64,000 nucleotides of DNA from Desulfurella acetivorans A63 (GCA_000517565.1 CP007051.1:1-64000); one strand, 5' to 3'; counted from the first letter of the stretch, positions 29,500-38,148 are shown. Program-made: numbers and translations. Notes: generated by a model from the letters alone, not told the origin.

Positions 29500-30724
29500 C
29501 TTAGACGGATTTAGAACATCCATACTTATTGAAGAAAATAGAATTCTAAAAGTCCAAAGCGACATTAAAGTTGATTTGCCGCCTGATACTATCATAATTG
29601 ATGCCAGCGACAAACTTGCAGTTTCTGGTTTTTTTAACGCTCATACACATGCTGCCATGACGCTTTTTAGGGGCTATCAGGACGATCTTAGTTTGCAGGA
29701 TTGGCTTGATAAGATTTTTAAGCTTGAAGCAAAGTATGTTGATAAACACATGGTTTACTGGTGTTCAAAGCTTGCTTGTTTGGAAATGGTATCATGTGGC
29801 ACCACAGGCTTTATGGATATGTATTTTTTTGAAGATGAAGTGGCACAAAGCGCTTTAGATATAGGCTTAAGAGTTGTTATTGGCGAAGGTTTGCTGTCAT
29901 TTGAAACACCATTTTGCGCAAGTTTCAAAGAAGGCTTAAAAAAGACACTTCAGTTAAAAGAAAAATATAAAAATAACCCAAAAGTGAAAGTTTCTTTTGC
30001 GCCTCATTCCCTATATACTTTAGAAAAAAACGATCTGGAGGAGTTAGCGAGCACGATCGACTCTAATGATTATATTCAAATACACCTATCAGAAAATATG
30101 AATGAAGTAAACACAATTTTATCAAAATACGGCCAAAATGGTGCTTTTGTTTTAGATGAGATTGGGCTTTTGAATAAAAATACTTACCTGGCTCATTGCA
30201 CGCATCTAACAGAAGCCGAAATAGATTTAATAAGCAAAAAAAATGCACATGTTATACACAATCCTCAAAGTAACCTAAAACTATCAAGTGGTATAGCAAA
30301 TATTTGCAAGATGATACAAAAAGGTGTGTCTGTTTTGCTTGGCACAGATGGGTGTGCAAGTAACAACAATCTGGATATATTGGAAGAGTTAAGGACCGCT
30401 GCTTTGCTTCAAAAACTATTTAATCCTTCTTACATGAATGCAAAGCTCGCAGTCAGAATTGCCCAAGATTTTGGCGGTTTTTTTGATGTAGGGCTTAGTG
30501 AAGGCAAGCTTGCCGATGTGGTTTTGTTTGATTTAAATGCAATTGAAGCACTACCTATGTATAATCCAGCTTCTTATCTGTCATACGCTGCAAACTCAAA
30601 AAGTGTTGACACAGTTATAATTGATGGGAAAATAATTTACAAAAATAAAGAATTTACAAATGTAGATGTTGAAGAAGTCAAATTTAATGTAGCTCAAATT
30701 GCAAAAAAGATTGGAAGCCTGTGA
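29474..30724 (+). CDS. Amidohydrolase, MtaD-type nucleoside deaminase
   Basis: Metal-dependent hydrolase close to 5-methylthioadenosine/S-adenosylhomocysteine deaminase. It shows HxH in FFNAHTHAAMTLFRG, a metal His in VKVSFAPHSLYT, HLSE, AHCTHLT and the metal Asp in LGTDGCASNNNLD. Overlaps the phosphorylase gene by 26 bases. Together they could convert methylthioadenosine or adenosine to the inosine form and then release hypoxanthine. Aminofutalosine deaminase of menaquinone synthesis belongs to the same group and is an alternative. Confidence 0.88.
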   Translation: MILIKNALNLDGFRTSILIEENRILKVQSDIKVDLPPDTIIIDASDKLAVSGFFNAHTHAAMTLFRGYQDDLSLQDWLDKIFKLEAKYVDKHMVYWCSKLACLEMVSCGTTGFMDMYFFEDEVAQSALDIGLRVVIGEGLLSFETPFCASFKEGLKKTLQLKEKYKNNPKVKVSFAPHSLYTLEKNDLEELASTIDSNDYIQIHLSENMNEVNTILSKYGQNGAFVLDEIGLLNKNTYLAHCTHLTEAEIDLISKKNAHVIHNPQSNLKLSSGIANICKMIQKGVSVLLGTDGCASNNNLDILEELRTAALLQKLFNPSYMNAKLAVRIAQDFGGFFDVGLSEGKLADVVLFDLNAIEALPMYNPASYLSYAANSKSVDTVIIDGKIIYKNKEFTNVDVEEVKFNVAQIAKKIGSL

Positions 30725-31575
30725 TTGTCAAATCTTATGCAAAAATCAATTTAGCCCTTTATGTTTTGGATAAAAGAAACGATGGCTACCATAATATAGT
30801 TTCTCTTGTAACAAAAATTGATCTGTTTGATACTATTGAAATTAAGCCTTCAAAAACTTTGCGCATTTTAACAAGTATAGATAGCATAAACAACGAACAA
30901 AACTTAGCCTACAGGGCAGCAAAAGCGTTTTTTGAGCAATGCCACATTAAAGATGCAGTTCAGATAGATATAGAAAAAAATATACCCTTGCAAGCAGGAC
31001 TTGGTGGGGGTAGCTCAAATGCAGCATATGTACTTTTGGCTTTAAATAAAATGTATGAATATCCACTAAGCTTTGATGAACTTGTTGGTTTGGCTTCAAG
31101 CTTGGGTAGTGATTGTGTGCTGTTTTTATACCAAAACGCGTGCATTGTATGCTCAAGGGGCGAAATAGCCTATAGACTTGACTATACATTTAAACCCGAA
31201 GAGCTTATTATTGTCAAGCCCCCCTTTGGTGTTAGCACAAAATTAGCCTACAGTAATTTAATATTGACAAAACATAATAATATCAATAGAATGGATCTGG
31301 TGGATAAATTGAAGAAAGGTGGACCTTTAGCAATTATGCACAACGACTTAGAAAGCAGTGTATTTAAACTTTACCCTGTTTTAGAGCGCATAAAGTTAAA
31401 AATTTATGAGATTGTTCAAAATGCTTTGCTTTGTGGTAGCGGCTCAAGTGTCTTTGCTTTTGCGCAAAGCAGTGCAGATCAGATTATCTCTGTCTTTGAC
31501 GAGTCTTACTTTATAAAAAAAGCAACAATATTAAATAACGAGGGAAGGTTTTTGTATGAACATTACAGAAGTTAA
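30721..31575 (+). CDS. ispE: 4-diphosphocytidyl-2-C-methyl-D-erythritol kinase
   Basis: GHMP kinase of the MEP isoprenoid pathway. It opens with KSYAKINLALYVLDKRNDGYH and has the phosphate loop PLQAGLGGGSSNAAYVLLAL and C-terminal LLCGSGSSVFAF. Start is GTG 30721, overlapping the previous stop, with GGAAG upstream. The product pool feeds the polyprenyl synthase at 7073. It overlaps spoVG by 20 bases. Confidence 0.96.
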   Translation: MIVKSYAKINLALYVLDKRNDGYHNIVSLVTKIDLFDTIEIKPSKTLRILTSIDSINNEQNLAYRAAKAFFEQCHIKDAVQIDIEKNIPLQAGLGGGSSNAAYVLLALNKMYEYPLSFDELVGLASSLGSDCVLFLYQNACIVCSRGEIAYRLDYTFKPEELIIVKPPFGVSTKLAYSNLILTKHNNINRMDLVDKLKKGGPLAIMHNDLESSVFKLYPVLERIKLKIYEIVQNALLCGSGSSVFAFAQSSADQIISVFDESYFIKKATILNNEGRFLYEHYRS

Positions 31576-31825
31576 AATCAGCCCAATAAGCGGCGACGAA
31601 AAACTTAAAGCATTTGCAACTGTAACCTTTGATGATTGTTTTTTGGTTAGAGATCTAAAAATTATCAATGGAAAAAAAGGCTTTTTTGTAGCTATGCCAA
31701 GCAGAAAAATGAAAGACGGCACATTTAAAGATATAGCTCACCCGCTAAATAATGCAATGAGGCAGCAGCTAGAAGCAAAAGTTTTAGAAGAGTATAATAA
31801 AGCAATAGAAAATCAAAAATCTTAA
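31556..31825 (+). CDS. spoVG: SpoVG family nucleic-acid-binding regulator
   Basis: An 89-residue SpoVG protein: VKISPISGDEKLKAFATVTFD, then the highly conserved FFVAMPSRKMKDGTFKDIAHP and a basic helix. In Firmicutes and Borrelia SpoVG proteins bind DNA or RNA. ispE is also close to spoVG in Bacillus, so the pairing is an old or recurring gene order. Last protein gene of the lysA run, 33 bases before the tRNA. Confidence 0.95.
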   Translation: MNITEVKISPISGDEKLKAFATVTFDDCFLVRDLKIINGKKGFFVAMPSRKMKDGTFKDIAHPLNNAMRQQLEAKVLEEYNKAIENQKS

Positions 31826-31858
31826 AACCAGTTTTGCTAGCTTAGTATTACATAGCTT

Positions 31859-31933
31859 TGGGGTGTAGCCAAGCGGTAAGGCAGGGGACTTTGGATCCCC
31901 GATTCGGAGGTTCGAATCCTCCCACCCCAGCCA
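31859..31933 (+). tRNA. tRNA-Gln (anticodon TTG)
   Basis: Complete cloverleaf with encoded CCA. Acceptor TGGGGTG pairs with CACCCCA, followed by discriminator G. The anticodon stem GGGGA/TCCCC encloses CTTTGGA with anticodon TTG, and the T-loop is TTCGAAT. It lies just after spoVG and may be read from the same transcript; a T-run follows. Confidence 0.97.
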
Positions 31934-32035
31934 TAGCTTTTTTAAATTTACTATATTTTTTGGTTTAGTGTTTTGGTTTTTTTAAAATTTTTTCAATAAT
32001 GATTAATAATACTAGCTTTTGTATCATAAATAAAA

Positions 32036-32102
32036 GCAGGTTAGCGTATTTTTGTCTTTTATATATTAGGTATAAATAGTCTGGCTATTTCCTCTTGTCA
32101 TT
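32036..32102 (+). pseudogene. Degenerate copy of the O-antigen ligase 3' end
   Basis: 67 bases that match 36052-36116 with about five substitutions and a two-base gap; the matching bases there encode AQVSIFLSFMLGINSLVIS near the C-terminus of the ligase. The gap breaks the frame. The match runs straight into a repeat unit at both places, so the remnant and the intact gene share the same junction with the repeat. Confidence 0.7.
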
Positions 32103-32282
32103 CTAAAGCACACGAAAGTGTGCGAAGAATCCCACAAGTAGATCCTTCGTTTCACTCTGAATGACTGACTTCACATGCGTTCAGGATGACACCCCTCTTG
32201 TCATTCTGAAGCTTCAGCGAAGAATCTCCCAACTGCATAAACCCTACCCGTCATTTTGTGGGTACCGCGACGAAGAATCTCC
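32097..32282 (+). repeat. Modular palindromic repeat, cluster A
   Basis: One full unit 32097-32165 (left arm with mini-hairpin GCACACGAAAGTGTGC, right arm GATCCTTCG to TGAATGAC). An extra right-arm copy follows at 32166-32190, then two left-arm-only pieces at 32200-32230 and 32250-32282. Units follow the plan GTCATTCTGAG-variable-CGAAGAATC-spacer-GATCCTTCG-variable-CTCAGGATGAC. Confidence 0.85.
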
Positions 32283-32362
32283 ACGTGTTTATTATTTTAT
32301 AGTTTTTATTAGAAATAAACAAATTGCAAAATAGCTCTTTTTATATTAGTATAAGGGTTATC

Positions 32363-33469
32363 ATGAAAGTTGCTCTTGTACACGATTGGCTGCCTATTTT
32401 GGGTGGCGCAGAAAAAGTTTTAGAAAGCATATATGAGCTTTACCCATCTGATATTTATACATTATTAAAAAATGATGATGCACTAAAAGGTTCTGTTTTT
32501 GAAAGCGCTAAAATATACACATCATTTATTCAAAATTTACCCTTTTCTAAAACTAAATATAGGAGTTATCTACCTTTTTTTCCATTTGCTATTGAGCAAT
32601 TTGATTTATCAGCATATGATCTTATTATTTCTTCAAGCTATGCCGTTGCAAAAGGTGTTAATGTAAACCCAGATCAAATACACATTTGTTATTGTCACTC
32701 GCCCATGCGTTATGCATGGGATATGTATTTTGAATATCTAAAAGATGCAAACCTGGAAAAAGGTCTTAAAGCTTTGTTTGCCAAAATTGTTTTGCACTAC
32801 ATTAGAATATGGGATTATGCAAGCGCTCAAAGAGTAGATTACTTTGTTGCAAATTCTTTCAATGTAGCTAAAAGAATAAAAAAATATTACGGCAAACAAA
32901 GCACAGTCATTTATCCACCTGTGGATGTAGAAAAATTTGAACTGTGCGAGCAAAAAGAAGATTTTTATTTAACTGCATCGCGCCTTGTGCCATATAAAAA
33001 AATAGACTTAATTGTCGAAGCTTTTTCAAATATGCCAGAAAAGAAGCTAATTGTTTGCGGAGATGGGCCACAGCTTGAGCTTATAAAGAAAAAAGCAACA
33101 AATAATATTGAGATTGTTGGGTATGCCAAGTTTGATACACTAAAGCATTATATGCAAAAAGCTAAAGCTTTTGTTTTTGCAGCAAAAGAAGACTTTGGAA
33201 TTGTGCCAGTTGAGGCTATGAGTTGCGGTACCCCAGTTATTGCATACAAAAATGGTGGAGTTCTTGAAACGGTTGTAGATAATGTTACAGGTATGTTTTT
33301 TGAAGAACAAAGTGTAAGTAGCATTATAAAAGCTATAGTGGCTTTTGAAAGCAAAAAAGACAACTTTGATCCCACAATAATCAGAAAGCATGCTTTAAAT
33401 TTTAGTAAAGAGCGTTTTAAAGAACAATTTAGGGCTTTTGTAGAAGAAAAATACAATGCAAAAAACTAA
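32363..33469 (+). CDS. Glycosyltransferase family 4 (WbaZ-like)
   Basis: A 368-residue GT4 transferase, first gene of the polysaccharide locus. N-terminal MKVALVHDWLPILGGAEKVL is typical of mannosyl-type GT4 enzymes of O-antigen clusters. The donor domain has LTASRLVPYKKIDLIVEAF and EDFGIVPVEAMSCGTPVIAYKNGG, with the E-x7-E donor-phosphate motif intact. I use ATG 32363 with AAGGG ten bases upstream; the frame opens earlier with no support. Overlaps the next gene by 14 bases. With gmd nearby, a GDP-mannose-derived donor is plausible. Confidence 0.88.
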   Translation: MKVALVHDWLPILGGAEKVLESIYELYPSDIYTLLKNDDALKGSVFESAKIYTSFIQNLPFSKTKYRSYLPFFPFAIEQFDLSAYDLIISSSYAVAKGVNVNPDQIHICYCHSPMRYAWDMYFEYLKDANLEKGLKALFAKIVLHYIRIWDYASAQRVDYFVANSFNVAKRIKKYYGKQSTVIYPPVDVEKFELCEQKEDFYLTASRLVPYKKIDLIVEAFSNMPEKKLIVCGDGPQLELIKKKATNNIEIVGYAKFDTLKHYMQKAKAFVFAAKEDFGIVPVEAMSCGTPVIAYKNGGVLETVVDNVTGMFFEEQSVSSIIKAIVAFESKKDNFDPTIIRKHALNFSKERFKEQFRAFVEEKYNAKN

Positions 33470-34880
33470 TTTATTAAAAAAATTACTGTATGTAATTATT
33501 TTGATTTTTGGAGATTTTGCTGCTTTTAGTTTATCTTTTGCATTGGCTTTTTATACAAGAAAATACATTGGTTATTTATTTTTGCTTCCAAAATTTATTG
33601 TATACGGCTATTTATCAAAGCTTTTCTGGCTGCCTTTAGTATATTTTTTCTTTTTTTCAATAGAAGGCCTATATACAAAAAAAGTGCATTTCTGGTATGA
33701 GCTAAAAATACTGTTTAAAGCTATATTTATAGCTTTTATTGTATGTCTATCAATTGTTAGTATTGGTAAGCTTACAGATTTTGTTTCAAGACTATTTTTA
33801 TTTTTTTTGCTTTTTTATAGTTTAATTGTCTTCCCAATATTCAGGGTAGCGCTAAAAAATTTACTATTTTTTCTTGGTATTTCACGAGAAAAAGTATTGC
33901 TTATTGGTATTAGCCCAACAAGCGTAAAGTTTGCCCAAAGTTTTAATAACAACAAATATTTATGTTTAGATATTGTAGGTTTTGTAAATAAAACAAAAGA
34001 GCATATTAATGGATTTAAAACAATTAGTCCACTTACACATGCAAAAAAAATAACAAAAGCACTTGGTATTGACATAATAATAATAGACGAAAATGCTTTA
34101 AGCGAAGAAGAAGTATCTAAATTGTTCAAAGAATTGCAGGCTTTGGTTAAACGTATTATTTTAATACCAAAAATGAGCTTTGTTTTTCTTTTAAATAGCC
34201 AGGTAAACTATCTATTTGTAGAAAAAATTTTTGTTTTAAGTGTAAATAACAATTTAAAATCGTTTCTAAATAGATTTTTGAAAAGAATTTTTGATTTATG
34301 CATAAGTATAATTTTATTGCCGTTTTTAATTATAATCATACTTATCATTTCTGTAGCAATAAGACTTGATTCAAAAGGGAGCGTTTTTTATGTAAGCAAA
34401 AGACTCGGTCAAAATGGCAAATTATTTAATTTTTTAAAATTTCGTACTATGTATAAAGATAATGACCGCTTATTAAAAGAGTATTTGTCCAAAAACAAAG
34501 AAGCGCGCTTAGAGTGGGAAAAATATCAAAAACTAAAAAATTTTGATCCAAGAGTTACACGAATTGGACGTTTTTTAAGGAAAACTTCACTTGATGAGTT
34601 ACCACAGATTATAAATGTATTGTTTGGACAGATGAGCTTGGTTGGGCCAAGACCTTATTTACCGCAAGAGTTAGAAAAAATTGGAGATTCAATTAATACA
34701 ATATTATTAACTAAACCAGGTATTACGGGGCTCTGGCAGGTTTCGGGTAGAAATGAGCTTGACTTTCAAACACGCGTTGATCTTGATTGTTTTTATGTTA
34801 CAAACTGGTCTTTGTGGTTTGATATAGTAATTCTTTTAAAAACAATTTATGCAGTACTAAAGCAAAAAGGAGCATACTAA
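33456..34880 (+). CDS. WbaP-type undecaprenyl-phosphate sugar phosphotransferase
   Basis: Initiating enzyme that puts the first sugar-1-phosphate on undecaprenyl phosphate. Four or five membrane segments lie in the first 130 residues, followed by a CoA-binding-like middle domain. The C-terminal catalytic part starts at KRIFDLCISIILLPF and has FRTM, the DELPQIINVLFGQMSLVGPRP core and TKPGITGLWQVSGRN. Length 474 fits the family. Sugar identity (galactose, glucose or other) cannot be told. The next gene starts on the last base of its stop. Confidence 0.94.
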   Translation: MQKTNLLKKLLYVIILIFGDFAAFSLSFALAFYTRKYIGYLFLLPKFIVYGYLSKLFWLPLVYFFFFSIEGLYTKKVHFWYELKILFKAIFIAFIVCLSIVSIGKLTDFVSRLFLFFLLFYSLIVFPIFRVALKNLLFFLGISREKVLLIGISPTSVKFAQSFNNNKYLCLDIVGFVNKTKEHINGFKTISPLTHAKKITKALGIDIIIIDENALSEEEVSKLFKELQALVKRIILIPKMSFVFLLNSQVNYLFVEKIFVLSVNNNLKSFLNRFLKRIFDLCISIILLPFLIIIILIISVAIRLDSKGSVFYVSKRLGQNGKLFNFLKFRTMYKDNDRLLKEYLSKNKEARLEWEKYQKLKNFDPRVTRIGRFLRKTSLDELPQIINVLFGQMSLVGPRPYLPQELEKIGDSINTILLTKPGITGLWQVSGRNELDFQTRVDLDCFYVTNWSLWFDIVILLKTIYAVLKQKGAY

Positions 34881-36142
34881 TGAATATTGATACTAAAAAA
34901 CTGTCTTTTCAGTTGCTTTATATTAGCAGTTTAATGTTTGCTGTTTTTGTTGCTACATCTATTGCTGCGGATAGTTTGGCTATTAGTATTGGTCTAATCG
35001 GTTTAATAATGTTAATTTTAACCAAACAGTTTAGATTTGAAAGAAATGATTTACCTCCTGCTTTATTTTCTATTACTTATTTTTGGTCAAGTGTTTTTTC
35101 TATAAATCCAATACATAGCCTTTCTAGCTTTCACTATATATGGCATTTTGCTCCATACTGGATTGTTTCGCGAATAAAAAACAATTATAAAACCATTATT
35201 AATGTATTAGCAATATTCATTATTATAAGTTCAATTGGCGTGTATTTTAATGCTTTTTTTTGTATCAAACCTGCAAATATTTTTAGTGTTGCCTGGTCAA
35301 GTTTGCATTTTAGCCTACCAAACAAAGCATGTGCTCCCGAAGGGTTTAGTGGTTTTCCTTCATATATTGGTGCAATAATGCTTGTTTCTACATTTTTTTT
35401 TGGGGCTCTTGGGTTTTATAATAAGAAAAAGCTTTATTTGTTGGCTTCACTTTGTGCTTTGATTGCTACAATTTTAACTCAGGAACGCCAGGATTGGCTG
35501 GGGCTTTTGGTTGGTATTATAAGTATTGCCTTTTTTGTAAAAAATAGAAAAATTTGGCTGATTTACCTTGCAGGTATCGTTTTGGTTGTTTGTTTGGCAC
35601 AAACGGGTTTTGTGAAAAACAGACTACACTATACACTGCATTTTACAAAAGATCCAGATATTGTAATTCGCTTTGCAATGATTAAAGCATCTTTTGATAT
35701 ATTTAATAAATCAAGTCTGACAAGGAAACTTACTGGTTATGGGCCTAGCTTTGCAAGCAAAATTGTCCACGATGATACAGTTAAAATTTATAAACAATTA
35801 GCCAATAAGTATCATATAAACCCAAACGCTAATATTGCTACAGTAATTGACAATTATTATGTAAATATTTTGATGAGTGCAGGCCTAATAGGGCTTATTT
35901 TAATTTTAAGTGCGTTTTTTATACTTTTAAAAAATAATATAAAAGCCATAAAATACTCTAGTGGCGAGCAAAAAGCCATTTTAATTGGTATGAGTTTGGG
36001 TTTAATAGCATTTTATGTAGCAAGTGGGTTTGATAATCTTTTAGGTAGCGCGCAGGTTAGCATATTTTTGTCGTTTATGTTAGGCATAAATAGCCTGGTT
36101 ATTTCCTCTTGTCATTATGATCGTCATTCTGAGGTCACGTAA
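34880..36142 (+). CDS. O-antigen ligase/polymerase family membrane protein
   Basis: A 420-residue protein with about ten hydrophobic helices and a periplasmic loop before the last ones (WaaL/Wzy plan), including RQDWLGLLVGII and the loop SLTRKLTGYGPSFAS. It is a paralogue of the gene at 36771: both begin with a TSIA...IGLIGL-type stretch and share LP...F-W-S patterning. Its last dozen residues (SSCHYDRHSEVT) are encoded by repeat sequence, so a repeat has replaced the original end. Ligase and polymerase cannot be told apart by eye. Confidence 0.85.
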   Translation: MNIDTKKLSFQLLYISSLMFAVFVATSIAADSLAISIGLIGLIMLILTKQFRFERNDLPPALFSITYFWSSVFSINPIHSLSSFHYIWHFAPYWIVSRIKNNYKTIINVLAIFIIISSIGVYFNAFFCIKPANIFSVAWSSLHFSLPNKACAPEGFSGFPSYIGAIMLVSTFFFGALGFYNKKKLYLLASLCALIATILTQERQDWLGLLVGIISIAFFVKNRKIWLIYLAGIVLVVCLAQTGFVKNRLHYTLHFTKDPDIVIRFAMIKASFDIFNKSSLTRKLTGYGPSFASKIVHDDTVKIYKQLANKYHINPNANIATVIDNYYVNILMSAGLIGLILILSAFFILLKNNIKAIKYSSGEQKAILIGMSLGLIAFYVASGFDNLLGSAQVSIFLSFMLGINSLVISSCHYDRHSEVT

Positions 36143-36380
36143 GTGACCGAAGAATCCCACCCCCTTTATAGCGGTACAAAGTAGATCCTTCGTTTCACTC
36201 AAGATGACACCCCTCTTGTCATTCTGAGCGAAGCGAAGAATCTCACAACTTTAAAGTGGTACAAAGTAGATCCTTCGGGCTTTGAGCCCTCAGGATGACT
36301 AACTTCACATGTGTTCAGGATGACGACAACAAAGCCTTCAGGGACGACACTACCGTCATTCTGAGCGAAGCGAAGAATCC
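36123..36380 (+). repeat. Modular palindromic repeat, cluster B (left of GIY-YIG gene)
   Basis: Full unit 36123-36208 with left mini-hairpin GGTCACGTAAGTGACC. Full unit 36218-36299 with left insert GCGAAGCG, middle mini-hairpin CTTTAAAG and right mini-hairpin GGGCTTTGAGCCC. Then degenerate right-arm copies, and a left arm at 36355-36380. The first unit overlaps the 3' end of the O-antigen ligase gene and supplies its stop codon. Confidence 0.87.
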
Positions 36381-36387
36381 CCTTTCT

Positions 36388-36678
36388 TTAAGTAGCGATA
36401 TCATCATACAAATCAACCCAGTCTGGGTTAAAAGCATTAATCAAGTCTATCTTTTTTTGTCTTGTTTTGCCTTTTATTTGTTTTTCTTTCTTTATAGCTT
36501 CTGCAATATCATCAAAAGCTTCATAGTAAACCAGCTTTACTATATTGTATTGTTTTGTAAAGCCTTCAATTGTTTTATTCTTGTGTTGATATACTCTTTT
36601 GGCCAGGTTGCTTGTTACACCAGTGTATAATACACTATTGTATTTGTTTGTCATAATATATACAAAACCTCTTTTCAT
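36388..36678 (-). CDS. GIY-YIG nuclease domain protein
   Basis: A 96-residue single-domain protein with the catalytic pattern of GIY-YIG endonucleases: YIMTNKYNSVLYTGVTSNL (here YIM...YTG for GIY...YIG), an Arg in AKRVYQHK and the metal Glu in YYEAFDDIAEAIKKEKQIKG. Such stand-alone proteins (UPF0213/YhbQ-like) have no settled role. It lies between two left arms of the palindromic repeat (36355-36380 and 36730-36760), its stop only seven bases from one. No ribosome site is evident. Confidence 0.85.
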   Translation of the reverse strand: MKRGFVYIMTNKYNSVLYTGVTSNLAKRVYQHKNKTIEGFTKQYNIVKLVYYEAFDDIAEAIKKEKQIKGKTRQKKIDLINAFNPDWVDLYDDIAT

Positions 36679-36729
36679 AAAGGAAAAGTTAGCAGTTTTT
36701 TGAAAGTTTGTAAAGGGTTGACCCCTCTT

Positions 36730-36760
36730 GTCATTCTGAAGCGTTAGCGAAGAATCTCAC
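36730..36760 (+). repeat. Palindromic repeat, single left arm (right of GIY-YIG gene)
   Basis: One left arm, GTCATTCTGAAG, insert CGTTAGCG, then AAGAATCTCAC. It is in the same orientation as the left arm at 36355-36380, so the nuclease gene is bracketed by direct copies. Confidence 0.8.
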
Positions 36761-36770
36761 TCTGCAATAT

Positions 36771-38072
36771 TTACATCAACTTAATTTTATTTATTATATC
36801 AGATGAATCCCACATTTTGATTGACTCATTAAGACCCAGAATGTACATTAAAAAGTAAAACATATCTATGTACAAAAAAGCACTAAAAAAGAAAGACGAA
36901 ACTATAAAAGAAACAAATGCTATGGTTGTAGCTTTATTAAAAGCTGTTGCAAATTTTGATATGGTTTGAGCATTTAAGTTATTTCTAATTATTATAAAAA
37001 AAGACAAAATCAATAATAATTCTCCTATTACTCCATAATCTATAAGTGTCTGGAAATAAAGATTATCCATATAACCAATACCGTTTAATTGAGTATATGA
37101 GCTACAATGTGTCGAATATTTATTGCATATATTTTTAAAACTTTCAATTTTATATGGCAATATAGCTTTATCTGCATTATTTAGCCCAAAACCAAACATT
37201 ATTGTTTTTAGATTTTGCTTTTGTATTGCTTTTATAGCAGCATCCCACTGAGCAAACCTTAATAATATGCTTGTATTTTTATGATAATGTACTGCATTGA
37301 TGATTTTTTGTTTTACAGGGCTTGCTTCAAATAAAATTATAAAAGCAATTATAATTATTGTATAAAAAAATATTAAATTCTTTTTTTTGATTTTTTTTAT
37401 AAAAAACGGTATTAGCATAATACCAATAAACAAGCCAAGCATAGCTGATAATTCTCGAATAAAAAACAAAGACAAAAAAGCAAAAGCTGCGCTTGTATAA
37501 TAAAAAATACTTTTATAATAAAAGCTCAATGTTACAAAAAGCAAAGCAAGCATCATCATAATAGAGCCAGTTGCTAAAAAACTTGTTGACCACAAGCTTC
37601 CAGCTTGAATCGGCGGATAATGAAAATATATATGCCGCGCAGAAAAAATATCCTGTATTTCAAAATTAAAGAAAGCTTTTACCATAATGCAAATTGATGT
37701 AAAAATAGTCACAAGAGCCAATAAATTTACAATAAATTTGTGTTTTTCGCTAAGCCTACTGAGTATAAAGTAAGGTAAAAATAAACGCACTGGATTTAAA
37801 TTTGTAAAGCTATTTTTTACATTTATACCAAAAATAGATAAAAGGTTTTGTAAAAAAAGTAAGCCAATAGGTATGTCTTTTTTTTCGAAACTAAAGGTTT
37901 TAGATAAAGCTAAAATAAGCAAACCTACAAAACCTATTGTTAAAGCAATATTTGTAATAGCTATTGATGTAGTAATGCCTATTGTCAATAAAAATGCACT
38001 GACAAAAATAAATTTTTTGCCAATATAATCAACTGATGGAAACTCAATATTGTTAAAATAAGATTGTTTCAT
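36771..38072 (-). CDS. O-antigen ligase/polymerase family membrane protein (paralogue)
   Basis: A 433-residue polytopic protein of the same family as 34880-36142, about 25-30% alike by eye (not computed). It has roughly ten hydrophobic helices, a loop with IMFGFGLNNADKAILP before the last helices, and LFIRELSAMLGLFIGI in place of the QERQDWLGLLVGI stretch of its paralogue. ATG 38072 follows GAAGGAC. The opposite orientation to the rest of the locus and the flanking repeats suggest that this segment was inserted or inverted. Confidence 0.83.
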   Translation of the reverse strand: MKQSYFNNIEFPSVDYIGKKFIFVSAFLLTIGITTSIAITNIALTIGFVGLLILALSKTFSFEKKDIPIGLLFLQNLLSIFGINVKNSFTNLNPVRLFLPYFILSRLSEKHKFIVNLLALVTIFTSICIMVKAFFNFEIQDIFSARHIYFHYPPIQAGSLWSTSFLATGSIMMMLALLFVTLSFYYKSIFYYTSAAFAFLSLFFIRELSAMLGLFIGIMLIPFFIKKIKKKNLIFFYTIIIIAFIILFEASPVKQKIINAVHYHKNTSILLRFAQWDAAIKAIQKQNLKTIMFGFGLNNADKAILPYKIESFKNICNKYSTHCSSYTQLNGIGYMDNLYFQTLIDYGVIGELLLILSFFIIIRNNLNAQTISKFATAFNKATTIAFVSFIVSSFFFSAFLYIDMFYFLMYILGLNESIKMWDSSDIINKIKLM

Positions 38073-38148
38073 AAAAGTCCTTCATTCAGCAAAGCCGCCA
38101 TTTTCTAGAAAATATATTATAGAATAAACAATTTTATGTCAAACAATT

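Larger units (their letters stand above)
31934..32362. other. 429-bp gene-free region: gene remnant plus repeat cluster A
   Basis: No gene. After the tRNA comes AT-rich sequence, then at 32036-32102 a copy of the 3' end of the O-antigen ligase gene (see 36052-36116), then palindromic repeat units at 32097-32282. The final 80 bases are AT-rich and must hold the promoter of the next locus; TTGCAA at 32324 with TAGTAT at 32347 is only a weak candidate. Confidence 0.7.

Noticed and set aside
36295-36630. 111-codon plus-strand ORF
   Set aside because: Starts in repeat sequence and then reads antisense to the GIY-YIG gene, whose motifs are clear on the other strand.
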